This document shows, piece by piece, positions 8,501-17,088 of a stretch of 64,000 nucleotides of DNA. The notes under the pieces were generated by a model that was not told where the DNA came from, searched no databases, and saw only the letters and a program-made list of their open reading frames with translations. This stretch comes from Clostridia bacterium (GTDB taxonomy: Bacteria > Bacillota > Clostridia > Oscillospirales > Acutalibacteraceae): NCBI GenBank assembly GCA_017465825.1, contig JAFTVI010000006.1, positions 142,465 to 206,464 of the forward strand, given 5' to 3'. Position 1 is the first letter of the stretch. Each line of letters begins with the position of its first letter. The position numbers and the translations under genes were made by a program.

Positions 8501-10882
8501 TTGTATTCTGATTGGAATTTCAATTGCTTTTACAGATGATAATAATGCGCCTGAAGTAAGATAGTATGAAAGGTTGGGAAGAAGCTCCATAACACACTTA
8601 ATGGGGTCTTTAAGAAGCTTACCTGTTACCCAGTTAAGAAGAGGGTTGAGAAGACCGTCATTAAGGAACGTTGCAATAGTTGTAGCATTTCTGCCATTTG
8701 CAGACTGAAGAACCTTTGCATTTTCCTCAAACTTTTCACCGGTTATAAGTCCTTCTTTTGTAGTAATGCCAAGTGTTTCAAACAGCGGAACGATAACATC
8801 ATTGTAAAGGAAGAATGTATCGCCTTCATTCAAAAGCAAATGAAGATTCATAAGAAGAACTGAAATAACTGTCATATCTGATTCAGCATCACCAAGAAGA
8901 ACAGCAAGCAAGGGAGCAAGAGGAGCAAGAACAGCATCAAGAGCTAAAAGGAACCTGTTTTTATCACCATTGATGTTCCATACCATTTGGCTCCAATCAA
9001 CATCTCTCCAGTGATCCATATAATATTCGTTATACTGACAGCCGATTGCATAGTAATCATCTGTTTTATGACCTGCACCGTCATTGTTGATACCGCCTTT
9101 AGCTGCTTTGAGCATATCATGCATGCCTTTCATATCACAAAAGCTGTATGCGGCATCAGTTGTAAATCCGTACTTATTCCAAACCCAAGCCATACCTGCA
9201 GGAGTAAGTGTTACATACATGTTGGAAGCAAGTACACCGTAAATAAGAGCGTTCCAGCTCGTTGCGTTATCGGCAACAGCATCAACAATTGCCGCAAGGT
9301 CAATACCGTCAACAAGACCGGTTAATGTTTCCTCAATAAATTCATCTGTGATAAGGTCATCAAGAAGATTACAAACCATGGGATAAACCAACTCAAGGAG
9401 CATATTAAGAATTTCATCACTAAATACCATGTTCTCAATGATCATATTGATAACTTCATGAGGAGTTGCATTATTGTTAGCCTCAAGGTCAACGCCGAAC
9501 TCTGAAAGATCAAGGAACATTCCAAGAACCTTTGTAATAGCCTTGTTCTCGAGAAGAGCGTCTATGTTGCTGATAAGAGTAGTGATATTTTCTGCAGTAA
9601 CAGCAAACTCAATATTATTGCCGTATCTGTCAGTATACTTTTCGTATGTATGAGTAGGTGCATATTTGTTAACGTCATCATCGCCTACGATGGGTCTGAG
9701 CTGTGTGACAAGGTTAACATAGCTGTATGCACGCTGACCGAAAACTGCAATCTTTGCTTCGTCTGAAATGCTTTCAAACAGTGCAAGTGATGAAGATATA
9801 TCGGGATAATAGTTTTCGATAAGCATGGGATTTGTAGCGTAATCAAGCACACCGTCAGCATAATAAGTATTAAAGTATGTGGTAAGCTTTGCATCAAGCT
9901 TTTTGAGCTCAGATCTGATTGTGCTTACGGTTGATGTTTCATCCTTAGTATAACCGAGGTTATAATACTGTGCTTTAAGACCGGAATCATCAAACTGTCT
10001 GTCATTTGTCCATGTTACGGTAGTCTCATAAACAGTAAGGTTGGAGCTCTTAAGAGCTTCGCCCTCGGTAACGAGAACTGTATCAATATCAGTATATACA
10101 TAGAAAACAAAATCGTGGAACCAGTTACCTGAATTAACGCTTGTGCAGTTACCGCACATATACTTGACGATTGTTTCTATATCGCAGATTTCAGCAAGAG
10201 TGTTTGCTGCATACTCGCCTGCTTCAATCTTTGCCTGAAGCTCTGCTGCTTCTTCGTCAACATCATCAGTCATAACAACATTATAAACAATGTCGCCGTC
10301 ATCATCAACTGTGTATGTCTTCTCCTCTGAACGGGCTACAACATTACCGAGAGCATCAGTATAATATGTATAACCGTCAAGGAAAAGATACTCGCCGTCA
10401 TCACCTTTGAAATACAGCAATTCGTCGGAAATCTCTTCAATAAGCATAGGAACGGTATAAAGACCTACACCGAACTCATAGCTTATGAGATTGTCAACGA
10501 TACCAAGCAAGATGTTTGTTGCATTTCTGATGGTGTAGTTACCGTCATCCTGTGCAGTAACCTTGTGGGTATATGATACGGAACGGATTGCCGAGCCGTC
10601 ATCTGCCGCATACTCATATGTACCCGATTCGGTAGATGTGGTATACTTTGAAAGGTCACCAAGGATAGTAAGTGACGGAATGCCCGCATCATCTTTGGTT
10701 ACAACGTTATTGTTTGAACCAAGAGACGTGTCCTTAGTGTAGTTAAAGAAACTGTAAGCAAGAGCTCTGTATGCGTCTGACAACCCCGAATCCGCCGCAT
10801 AAGACACAAGACCTATGGACATTACGGAAAAGAGCATCAAAGCAGCCATAAATACACTCAAAGCTTTTTTCATAAGTTTCAT
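5531..10882 (-). CDS. Very large secreted protein with internal duplication
   Basis: A 1783-residue exported protein, family not recognised. The N-terminus MKLMKKALSVFMAALMLF is a clear signal peptide, cleaved near residue 30. The rest is acidic, rich in Leu, Asn and Asp, and has no LPXTG motif, dockerin or recognised catalytic motif. Residues about 640-830 and 1350-1540 resemble each other: FLLALDAVLAPLAPLL matches FLRALSAAFGPFSILV, and PIKCVMELLPNLSYYLTS matches PIETVLNLIPNLIFVLSI, each followed by a hydrophobic Leu-rich stretch. An AAGGAG site eight bases before ATG fixes the start. It is monocistronic with its own terminator. A cell-surface or extracellular role is inferred from export alone. 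Confidence 0.7.
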   Translation of the reverse strand: MKLMKKALSVFMAALMLFSVMSIGLVSYAADSGLSDAYRALAYSFFNYTKDTSLGSNNNVVTKDDAGIPSLTILGDLSKYTTSTESGTYEYAADDGSAIRSVSYTHKVTAQDDGNYTIRNATNILLGIVDNLISYEFGVGLYTVPMLIEEISDELLYFKGDDGEYLFLDGYTYYTDALGNVVARSEEKTYTVDDDGDIVYNVVMTDDVDEEAAELQAKIEAGEYAANTLAEICDIETIVKYMCGNCTSVNSGNWFHDFVFYVYTDIDTVLVTEGEALKSSNLTVYETTVTWTNDRQFDDSGLKAQYYNLGYTKDETSTVSTIRSELKKLDAKLTTYFNTYYADGVLDYATNPMLIENYYPDISSSLALFESISDEAKIAVFGQRAYSYVNLVTQLRPIVGDDDVNKYAPTHTYEKYTDRYGNNIEFAVTAENITTLISNIDALLENKAITKVLGMFLDLSEFGVDLEANNNATPHEVINMIIENMVFSDEILNMLLELVYPMVCNLLDDLITDEFIEETLTGLVDGIDLAAIVDAVADNATSWNALIYGVLASNMYVTLTPAGMAWVWNKYGFTTDAAYSFCDMKGMHDMLKAAKGGINNDGAGHKTDDYYAIGCQYNEYYMDHWRDVDWSQMVWNINGDKNRFLLALDAVLAPLAPLLAVLLGDAESDMTVISVLLMNLHLLLNEGDTFFLYNDVIVPLFETLGITTKEGLITGEKFEENAKVLQSANGRNATTIATFLNDGLLNPLLNWVTGKLLKDPIKCVMELLPNLSYYLTSGALLSSVKAIEIPIRIQIGDGGIKITVYTLKLDELLGDAIAFLDSVQGVLELISFGVDTGVGVVGYYSDAEGSNYNVYTPEDPNYDPEVHKTPTSIAYANAYGEMNLYYTSGEYNIERNAMDADGNYTEWAIRDDVAYLNTETNKIVDNEGVRAVYTPLKEYYTYDVYSEYYDPDLEEIVGRTVTYKVATIDEVPAEYIDSCKKVESHVTLEEDIALPAIMDYKLQACGTLKEIYSCRHDNWTFTDREGGSVTWGDHKRNYIVMELTDDNGTYESYGLVFVFLLRYVLSALGYSQYADGDFVSEYTLLDAFGLDDEMLGDELISGLGVTLGDIVYHVCLNPDAIIASLFELLIGGEEGSLYTTDIINNAITVISGKDYSYAPTTMNTYADEILSAAEEHNDYKYGTAVLYNEYWSEEDGEYVVDNLDDIVENVLAMLKLDDMNSLSGLLEDMLAEYVFNNEMVTMIVSMVYTLLGSLGDIDLETLLYEVLGVDYSKQAMLDSIAYMFNKVDYTKIEMYQKLNAQISNKDYEYTEYSFSNATVDSETGEVIVGTSFDWGFNNPEVTAKYSNSEIFLRALSAAFGPFSILVEYLFMGEDINLLGIVHLPMYEIYHYAWIPLMEALGATDGLVSFRDYYGYVFANEDDKNGDGIEGGTAAFYYLLQPIVRLAENLIASPIETVLNLIPNLIFVLSIGGLNSIINNIAHFAYVLLDILEPIVDVYPILNSFLSNLDLGGIVLNLSLPLDVDLNQLVNELLDGLLGSALSFDIENDNIVLGQQTVEKEVDVPVVDANGNQLYDKATGLPLTTKEMQTVTEDVYAVGTLNITLPYLDLTTLCSGTIQDKTSVAGYHYIYLNSSGGADFITLVLRLVTDTLFYKENWENITNFLIGFCDLDDEDDNDALLMEIMMYIHTKAQDARMNDVLMGLILTIYKVLVPLADNLGTRFKNVDFSVMDMFEDMDNIGSYASALMNAGESKSETLSGFAKIIQMIKDFFANIAKFFQNLFS

Positions 10883-11117
10883 TCTCTCAACTCCTTAAAT
10901 GATTTACCTGAATTTAAAACTTAGCAATATTTTGGTAACAATTTGTACACAATTCACTACCAAATCTACCGCCATTTTTAGTTATGACCATTATAACCTA
11001 ATTCGTGGATTTTTTCAATATATTTTTGAAAAAATGTAAAAGAAAGATTATTTTTGAACATTTTAACAGAATACTTTATTTACTTTTATGCACTTTGATG
11101 AAAAAAAATATTTACTA
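10883..11117. other. AT-rich intergenic region
   Basis: About 235 bases between two divergent units. Apart from the ribosome site of the large secreted gene I see no open frame, RNA fold or repeat I could support. Confidence 0.5.
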
Positions 11118-11146
11118 TTGATTTCTGAAAAAAAATCAAGTATAAT
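11118..11146 (+). promoter_or_regulatory. Promoter of the tRNA-Leu transcript
   Basis: TTGATT, a 17-base spacer and TATAAT, about 45 bases upstream of the truncated tRNA copy and 218 bases upstream of tRNA-Leu. The primary transcript would therefore contain both the truncated and the full copy. Confidence 0.7.
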
Positions 11147-11190
11147 ACATTTTGAATTTGCCGCTGTGTGCGTGCAGATAACAAGAATAT

Positions 11191-11212
11191 GCCGGTGTGG
11201 TGGAATTGGCAG
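11191..11212 (+). pseudogene. Truncated 5' end of tRNA-Leu
   Basis: These 22 bases are identical to the first 22 of the intact tRNA-Leu at 11364, and similar leader sequence precedes both (GTGCAGAtAACAA against GTGCAGAcAACAA). Identity stops inside the D loop. It is a 5' remnant from duplication or a past insertion, and it cannot fold as a tRNA. Confidence 0.75.
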
Positions 11213-11363
11213 CATCGAATTCGACTGCCGCCGGTGGCTGATGCAAGGAGAATGAGATGGCGCAGCGGTCAAAATTCTGCGATGCGAACAGCGAGCAAAG
11301 AATTTTGGGCACCGCAAGAGTCACGCGACAGTTTTCCGTGCAGACAACAAATCAGAAAAATAT

Positions 11364-11450
<87 letters not shown>

Positions 11451-11454
11451 AAAG

Positions 11455-11482
11455 TCGACAGGTTTCGCCCTGTCGATTTTTT
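11455..11482 (+). terminator. Terminator of tRNA-Leu
   Basis: The stem TCGACAGG/CCTGTCGA with a short loop is followed by six T, five bases after the tRNA CCA end. Confidence 0.9.
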
Positions 11483-11487
11483 ATACA

Positions 11488-11608
11488 TTGCAAAAGCAAT
11501 GGTATATCATCACGCGAAGCGTGTATCACATCAGCCGCAGACTGTATTCTGCTTTCGCAATGTTGATATACAATTCCTACGGAATTGATGATATGCAAAC
11601 TTCGCCGT
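11488..11608. repeat. Cluster of short palindromic units
   Basis: About 120 bases built from small palindromes spaced by TATATCATCA-like linkers: CACGCGAAGCGTG, CAGCCGCAGACTG and AATTCCTACGGAATT. The last unit carries its linker in inverted form (TTGATATAC...GATGATATGC). No open frame fits. This looks like a non-coding interspersed element of the REP or MITE kind. Confidence 0.55.
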
Positions 11609-11748
11609 AATTTTAATTGCAGTCAAATTGGTCACCATACACACATTTGTGTAAAAAACGAATTTTTCATTAAATTATGCGTTATGCATAGTGCAATTTG
11701 TATTGTTTTGTGTTACTATGGTTATATATTGGAAAGCAGGTGGAGCTT

Positions 11749-13224
11749 ATGACAACCGAAGAGTATTTAAAGCTTATTGACGAAGTAAACGAAAACGGAA
11801 AATACAAAGCCGATTGGTGTTCCCTCTCCCATCACAAAGTTCCCGAATGGTATATGAATGATAAATTAGGTGTGTTTATTCATTGGGGAATTTATTCCGT
11901 ACCCGCTTACGGCAGTGAATGGTATTCAAGAAGTATGTACGATAAAAACGTGCGCGAATTTGAGTACCACAGAAAAACCTACGGCGAACAAAAGGATTTC
12001 GGCTACAAGGATTTTATTCCTATGTTCAAAGCCGAAAAGTTTGATGCTGAAAAATGGATATCGTTATTCAAAAAAGCCGGAATTAAATATGTAATGCCCG
12101 TTGCTGAGCATCACGACGGCTTTGCGATGTATGATACAGCATTCAACCGCTGGAATGCCAAAGAAATGGGTCCCTGCCGTGATGTTGTCGGCGAGCTTAA
12201 AGCAGAATGCGAAAAGCAGGGACTTACGCTTTGTGCGTCAACTCACCGTGCAGAGCACTATTTCTTTATGAATATGGGCAGAACATTTGACAGCGATGTC
12301 AATGACGATAATTACCGTGATTTTTACGGTCCTGCCATTCACTGCGAAGAATGGGACTCACACACACTTCATAAAACAACTGCTGACACATATTCAAAGG
12401 GCGCAAGCAAAGAATGGCTTGAGGACTGGCTTGTGCGCACCTGTGAATTAATTGATAAATATCGGCCGTCGGTTCTCTATTTTGACTGGTGGATTCACAA
12501 TCACTCATTCAAGCCGTATCTTAAAAAGTTAGCCGCTTATTACTACAACCGCGCCGACGAATGGGGCAAGGAAGTTACAATCAACTACAAGCACGAGGCG
12601 TTTCCGCCCACGGTTGCCACATTTGATGTGGAAAGAGGTGCATTGACAGGCATTTCACCGATTTATTGGCAGACAGATACTGCAATAGGCAAGCAATCCT
12701 GGGGTTATCGTGCCGACAACGAATACAAGAGTGCAAGACAGGTGATCTGTGACCTTGTTGACATAGTGAGTAAAAACGGTAATTTACTTATCAATATCGG
12801 CCCCAAAGCTGACGGCACAATCACCGACGAAGAAACGCAGGTGTTGCTTGATATGGGACAATGGCTTAATATCAACGGCGAAGGCATTTACGAAACTACC
12901 TTCTGGAAACAGTTCGGTGAGGGTGAAGTAAACGCTGTTGAAGGCTTTTTCAAAGACGGCGATGAAAAGCAGTTCACTAATGAAGATTTCAGATTTACAT
13001 ACAAAAACGGCTACCTTTATGCGTTCCAGATGCGTCCTTCAAAGACAGTAAAAATTAAAACTCTTCGCAAGCATAATCCTCACGATTTTCTTATTGAAAG
13101 CATTGAACTTCTGGGCAGTGACGAGAAGATTGATTTTGAGAGAAATGAAGATTATCTTGCAATCAACCTGAAAAATGACTTCAGAAATGATTTGCCCATT
13201 TGTTTCAGAATTGCATTAGGTTAA
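11749..13224 (+). CDS. GH29 alpha-L-fucosidase
   Basis: A 491-residue glycoside hydrolase predicted to release alpha-linked L-fucose from host or plant glycans. The TIM-barrel start is clear in GVFIHWGIYSVPAYGSEWYS, then EHHDGFAMYDT, and Asp246 in LYFDWW is the expected nucleophile. GNLLINIGPKADGTI marks the end of the barrel before a beta-rich C-terminal domain. There is no signal peptide, so it should act inside the cell on imported fucosides. ATG at 11749 is chosen because GGTGGAG lies just upstream; the longer frame has no ribosome site. Confidence 0.9.
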   Translation: MTTEEYLKLIDEVNENGKYKADWCSLSHHKVPEWYMNDKLGVFIHWGIYSVPAYGSEWYSRSMYDKNVREFEYHRKTYGEQKDFGYKDFIPMFKAEKFDAEKWISLFKKAGIKYVMPVAEHHDGFAMYDTAFNRWNAKEMGPCRDVVGELKAECEKQGLTLCASTHRAEHYFFMNMGRTFDSDVNDDNYRDFYGPAIHCEEWDSHTLHKTTADTYSKGASKEWLEDWLVRTCELIDKYRPSVLYFDWWIHNHSFKPYLKKLAAYYYNRADEWGKEVTINYKHEAFPPTVATFDVERGALTGISPIYWQTDTAIGKQSWGYRADNEYKSARQVICDLVDIVSKNGNLLINIGPKADGTITDEETQVLLDMGQWLNINGEGIYETTFWKQFGEGEVNAVEGFFKDGDEKQFTNEDFRFTYKNGYLYAFQMRPSKTVKIKTLRKHNPHDFLIESIELLGSDEKIDFERNEDYLAINLKNDFRNDLPICFRIALG

Positions 13225-13272
13225 AACTTAGATGTATAAATATTAAAAAGACGATGATTCGTAATACAAAAT

Positions 13273-13310
13273 ACTCCGGATAGCGCAGAACTATCCGGAG
13301 TTTGATTTTG
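13273..13310. terminator. Terminator between fucosidase and CAT-like genes
   Basis: A perfect 11-bp stem ACTCCGGATAG/CTATCCGGAGT with a seven-base loop and a T-rich tail. It lies between convergent genes and can serve both. Confidence 0.85.
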
Positions 13311-13316
13311 TCTGAT

Positions 13317-13958
13317 TCATTCTAACTCTGCAAGCTTTGATTCCAATTTCTGCACAAACAAACCGACAAAATAACCGTCAATCAAACGGTGATTGACATC
13401 AAGTGTCATATTGATGATATATCTGCCTTCACGTTCAACATATTTTCCCCAAACGAGAATCGGGGCTGTATCATCCTTCAATTTCGGGTCATTATAATCA
13501 CGCTCATTGGAACACATTGTAATATCTGCCCAAGGAATACAGGAATATATTATCTGCGGCTCACTTACTCCTGCAAGTGCATTCACCGGCAGAGGATTAT
13601 TTGCGCTTTCTTCGCGGGCTTTTGTTGCGAATTCAATTATATCTCCCTCACACGGGAGCGATACCATATGAAAGCTTGTTTCGCCCTTTTTGAGGTCTGT
13701 AAAACAAGGCACACGGCGTTCTGCCCTGAATACCCCGTTATCTTCAATTTCAAGAAGAAATTCGTCAATCTCATTCAAAGACTGTGTGCACAGATAAATC
13801 AGTGAATAATAAAATGAAATATGATGCTTGCGGGTGAATTGCAAAAGATTTGTAATATCAACATTGAATGCAATGCAATAGTGCGGCGTTGATATTTTGG
13901 AATAATATTCAAAATGCTGTTTTCTTCCCCACTCGTTCAGATTTATTTCCTGTCTCAT
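13317..13958 (-). CDS. Chloramphenicol acetyltransferase-like protein
   Basis: A 213-residue protein with the length and layout of the trimeric CAT family. The catalytic motif appears as NHRLIDGYF with His190 as the acetyl-transfer base; classical enzymes have HHxxxDG, and here the first His is Asn. TSFHMVSLP and PILVWGKYV fit the family's substrate-facing strands. Many clostridial chromosomes encode such xenobiotic acetyltransferase relatives without proven resistance, so the substrate is open. GGAGGT lies four bases before ATG. Confidence 0.8.
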   Translation of the reverse strand: MRQEINLNEWGRKQHFEYYSKISTPHYCIAFNVDITNLLQFTRKHHISFYYSLIYLCTQSLNEIDEFLLEIEDNGVFRAERRVPCFTDLKKGETSFHMVSLPCEGDIIEFATKAREESANNPLPVNALAGVSEPQIIYSCIPWADITMCSNERDYNDPKLKDDTAPILVWGKYVEREGRYIINMTLDVNHRLIDGYFVGLFVQKLESKLAELE

Positions 13959-14140
13959 ATTTACCTCCGCAAATTCAGTTCATTGAAGTGATTATAACAT
14001 AAATGTTTCAGCTTTTCAATAAATCACCGATAATATAATATATGGTGAAGATTGAGCTTTATTTTGAGCAGTTTTTTTGAATGTGCTTTGGCGTAAAATT
14101 AAATAAAGAATGCACGCCTTTTATGGAATGCATTCAAGCT

Positions 14141-14686
14141 TTATTCTATCTTCAATATAAATTTACTGTTTCTACCATATGTTATTTTTCCGGCAAAATC
14201 CCCCGAATACTCACACAAACCTTCCCAAACATTTGACATATCAATTTGATATGTTTCTTCACTGTTTTCAAAAGTAACAAAGCGAGGGTCAACAATCAAA
14301 TCAAACAATACACTGTCGTGTAAAAAATGAACCGGTGCTGATACATACGCCGCTCCATCATAAACTGCAACAGAACCTTGATTCAAGTCTTTTTTCAAAT
14401 TGTTCAATGTAGTAACATCGCTTTTAACAAACAATACTTCGAGAACAATTAAGAGGACAGAAACAGCAATTTGACTGATAAGAGCATTTCTTTTAGATTC
14501 TTTTTCCAATCTAAGCTTTCTTTTTGTTTTGCGTATTTTACGTTTCTTGTTCATTTTCTTATCAATATAAGGAATAATCCAAGCCAAAAGCAATACAAGA
14601 ATTATTGGCACGGTCTTGGCAAAAATCAAAAGTGTATACCTGTTTATTAAAGATTCCAAGTCCATAGTATAGCCTATAAAATCCAC
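14141..14686 (-). CDS. Two-segment membrane protein, unknown
   Basis: A 181-residue protein with a hydrophobic segment at about 19-40, a strongly basic cytoplasmic stretch (DKKMNKKRKIRKTKRKLRLEK), a second segment near 70-88 and a soluble C-terminal part. The topology suggests both ends outside with a basic inner loop. It is not recognised. Start is GTG 14686 with AAAGGA upstream; ATG 14665 is an alternative. A palindromic terminator lies beyond the next gene rather than here. Confidence 0.55.
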   Translation of the reverse strand: MDFIGYTMDLESLINRYTLLIFAKTVPIILVLLLAWIIPYIDKKMNKKRKIRKTKRKLRLEKESKRNALISQIAVSVLLIVLEVLFVKSDVTTLNNLKKDLNQGSVAVYDGAAYVSAPVHFLHDSVLFDLIVDPRFVTFENSEETYQIDMSNVWEGLCEYSGDFAGKITYGRNSKFILKIE

Positions 14687-14839
14687 TGGTTTTCATTCCT
14701 TTGTCAACCATAATTTTTTTAATTATACCATAAATACAATAATTTTTCAACCAAACCACAATAATTGCAAACTGAAGATTGAGTTGAATTTTGATTTGAG
14801 CAGTTTTTGGTTGGATTAGATAAGGTGGCATAAAAGAAT

Positions 14840-14869
14840 AACTCCGGGTAGTTAATGCTACTCGGAGTT
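14840..14869 (-). terminator. Terminator after the ion channel gene
   Basis: AACTCCG...CGGAGTT forms a 12-bp stem with one mismatch, 18 bases after the channel stop codon. It resembles the hairpin at 13273 in sequence. Confidence 0.6.
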
Positions 14870-14886
14870 ATGAATTTAAGTTAATG

Positions 14887-15612
14887 TTATTGATGGTTTT
14901 CTTTGTTTACCTCTTCAAGATATCCGGCTGTTATAACACCGGATGGTAACGCTATGATAGCAATACCAAAAACAGATGAAATCATAGTGACAATTCTGCC
15001 AATGGTTGTTACAGGGTAAATATCTCCATAACCTACTGTTGTTAGTGATATTGTTGCCCAATAAATCGCATCAAAAAAGGTTTCAAAAGATTCAGGCTCA
15101 ATATTATAAATAACTAAAGCTGATATTAAGACATACGCTACAGCCATTGTTGCGACAGCAGATAAGACCTTTTTCTGTTTTTTGAACACATTGGAAATTA
15201 TATCAAAACTTTTGGAATATCTTAAAAACTTAAAAGCTCTTAAAACCTTTAATGTTCTTAATAACCTAAAGAGTTTTAACAATCTGAAACTGCTGTTTAA
15301 TACTGTTAATGAGGGTAAAATTGAAATTAAATCAATAACTGCCATCGGGGTAAGCGGATACACAAAAAATGAAACAACTGATTTATTAAGTTTATAATCA
15401 GCAGTTAATAATCTCAGAAAATAATCTAAGATAAAAATGCTGACAGTAATATAATCAATCCATTGAAAAAGAGTATTTGTGTCTTTAAATGCAAGAGGGA
15501 TTATACTTACAACAATAGTTGTCATCATCATAAAATCATATATATTACTTAATTTATTATCATTATCAACAGGCTCAATAATAGAATACAATTTCTTTCT
15601 CATAATACACAT
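14887..15612 (-). CDS. Voltage-gated potassium channel
   Basis: A 241-residue six-segment channel of the Kv type. The selectivity filter TVGYGD is at residues 192-197, with the pore helix AIYWATISLT before it and the last helix after it. The S4 voltage sensor is plain: RLLKLFRLLRTLKVLRAFKF has a basic residue about every third position. Four subunits would form a K+-selective pore in the cell membrane. The C-terminus is short, without a RCK or cyclic-nucleotide domain. ATG 15612 or ATG 15603 could be the start; neither has a strong ribosome site. Confidence 0.9.
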   Translation of the reverse strand: MCIMRKKLYSIIEPVDNDNKLSNIYDFMMMTTIVVSIIPLAFKDTNTLFQWIDYITVSIFILDYFLRLLTADYKLNKSVVSFFVYPLTPMAVIDLISILPSLTVLNSSFRLLKLFRLLRTLKVLRAFKFLRYSKSFDIISNVFKKQKKVLSAVATMAVAYVLISALVIYNIEPESFETFFDAIYWATISLTTVGYGDIYPVTTIGRIVTMISSVFGIAIIALPSGVITAGYLEEVNKENHQ

Positions 15613-15675
15613 CCATAGAATTATTTTCTAAATTATACCATAGATATTTGAACATTTCAACAAATCCTCTCTACA

Positions 15676-15709
15676 AGAAAAAATCCGCAATCATAACGAT
15701 TACGGATTT
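15676..15709 (-). terminator. Terminator of the interrupted tRNA-Ala
   Basis: On the minus strand AATCCG...CGGATT forms a stem followed by a T run, directly after the CCA end of the tRNA-Ala fragment. It is probably the original terminator of that tRNA gene. Confidence 0.7.
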
Positions 15710-15712
15710 TTT

Positions 15713-15793
<81 letters not shown>

Positions 15794-15798
15794 TTGTT

Positions 15799-17085
15799 TT
15801 ATAATGATTTTCTATATGGAATGGTGGATGCTATGATTTCAACATCCATTAACCAATAAGTGTGCTTACAATAATGTCGTATTGCTTCAATTATATTTTT
15901 TTGATTTGGACACGGGCCAACTGTAATTTTCCTTAATGGTAAATGCCCTTCACACCATACTGAAATTTTGGTATTTTCCTTTTCATTGAACGTTTGGACA
16001 GTTCTATGTACAACTTCAAAAATTTCTTTTTGATTATCGCCTTGAGATATAATTACACTACTTTCTTTTTCGTGTAATACATATTCATAATTGACATCAG
16101 AAGAATCATAATTATATCTACAATTGTGATAACTATTAACAGTTGCCCAACGACGTAATATACATCCTGTACAAAAGGGTTCTCCTGCATCTGCTTTAAT
16201 CCCTTCACCCAAATGACAACCTTGTACAGAAACCGGATAAGTTGTTTTTAATGCGGTTTCAATTTTTTCTGTCAATTCTTTTTCTTTATCTTTGTGAATA
16301 CAAACACGAACAACACAAGTTGGAGCACTTTTTGGGGGAAGTGCAGATTTTACAACAATATATGGATATCGCAAGGTTTCGCTTTCAGAATCTCGATACT
16401 TAATACAATCGTCTAAAACACCATCAATATTTCTAAATACTAGCCGATATTCATCCTCCTCAAAAAATCCACTATGCTTAATGTATGGGGCTTTTTTTTC
16501 AATTTCCTTGTGGTAAGTTTCATTTTTCCTCGCCAAATCTATAGGATTTTTTAAAGCGAGTTCTTTGTGACAATAGTTGCAATACTCATCAACACTTTGA
16601 TGAAGTTGTTTTGGAGCTATATAACGTACTGTGTCTAATCCTACATATTGAAGAATGTTATTTGATGAATCATCGCTTGAATCAGATTTGTTACTTATTA
16701 TTGAAAAAGCTCGGGGCATACCAAAATCAAACCCCATAGATACTCCACCTTCTGGAGCATAGCCCCTCCATTGACTCAATTTATCATCTTCTTTACAAAA
16801 ACAAATTATATAATTTTCATTCAATCCAAATTTGTCATTTTGATTATCTGTCAAACTTTTGTCTTCAACTAAGGTTGAAATTACGTCCATTCCGAATTGT
16901 TGTTCTTCTTCATCGTTACTAAATCTAGCATTTGTTGCCCAAAATGAATCACTTTTAAGTATTTGCCAAAAGCTTTTAAACGATCGGTATTGATAAACTA
17001 ACGGAAGAACTTCCGGTTGTCTTGCAGTTGATTCAAAATGTGGGAGTTGTTCTTGTGCTTGCACAATTTTTTGGTATTCTTTCAT
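15799..17085 (-). CDS. DUF2971-family protein, putative effector
   Basis: A 428-residue soluble protein. YQYRSFKSFWQILKSDSFW and ARFSNDEEEQQFG near the N-terminus, LSQWRGYAPEGGVSMGFDF near residue 105, and the C-terminal KITVGPCP plus ASTIPYR follow the pattern of DUF2971, a family without a firmly known activity. It also has CNYCHK and FCTGC cysteine pairs that could bind zinc. It is the last gene of a three-gene operon, three bases after the receiver-like gene. From its position I infer an output or effector role; the activity is unknown. It ends only a few bases from the att-like repeat. Confidence 0.65.
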   Translation of the reverse strand: MKEYQKIVQAQEQLPHFESTARQPEVLPLVYQYRSFKSFWQILKSDSFWATNARFSNDEEEQQFGMDVISTLVEDKSLTDNQNDKFGLNENYIICFCKEDDKLSQWRGYAPEGGVSMGFDFGMPRAFSIISNKSDSSDDSSNNILQYVGLDTVRYIAPKQLHQSVDEYCNYCHKELALKNPIDLARKNETYHKEIEKKAPYIKHSGFFEEDEYRLVFRNIDGVLDDCIKYRDSESETLRYPYIVVKSALPPKSAPTCVVRVCIHKDKEKELTEKIETALKTTYPVSVQGCHLGEGIKADAGEPFCTGCILRRWATVNSYHNCRYNYDSSDVNYEYVLHEKESSVIISQGDNQKEIFEVVHRTVQTFNEKENTKISVWCEGHLPLRKITVGPCPNQKNIIEAIRHYCKHTYWLMDVEIIASTIPYRKSL

Positions 17086-17088
17086 ATA

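Noticed and set aside
13317-13958. Acquired chloramphenicol resistance gene
   Set aside because: Family and length fit, but the catalytic HH is NH and the gene sits in chromosomal context; I call it CAT-like only.
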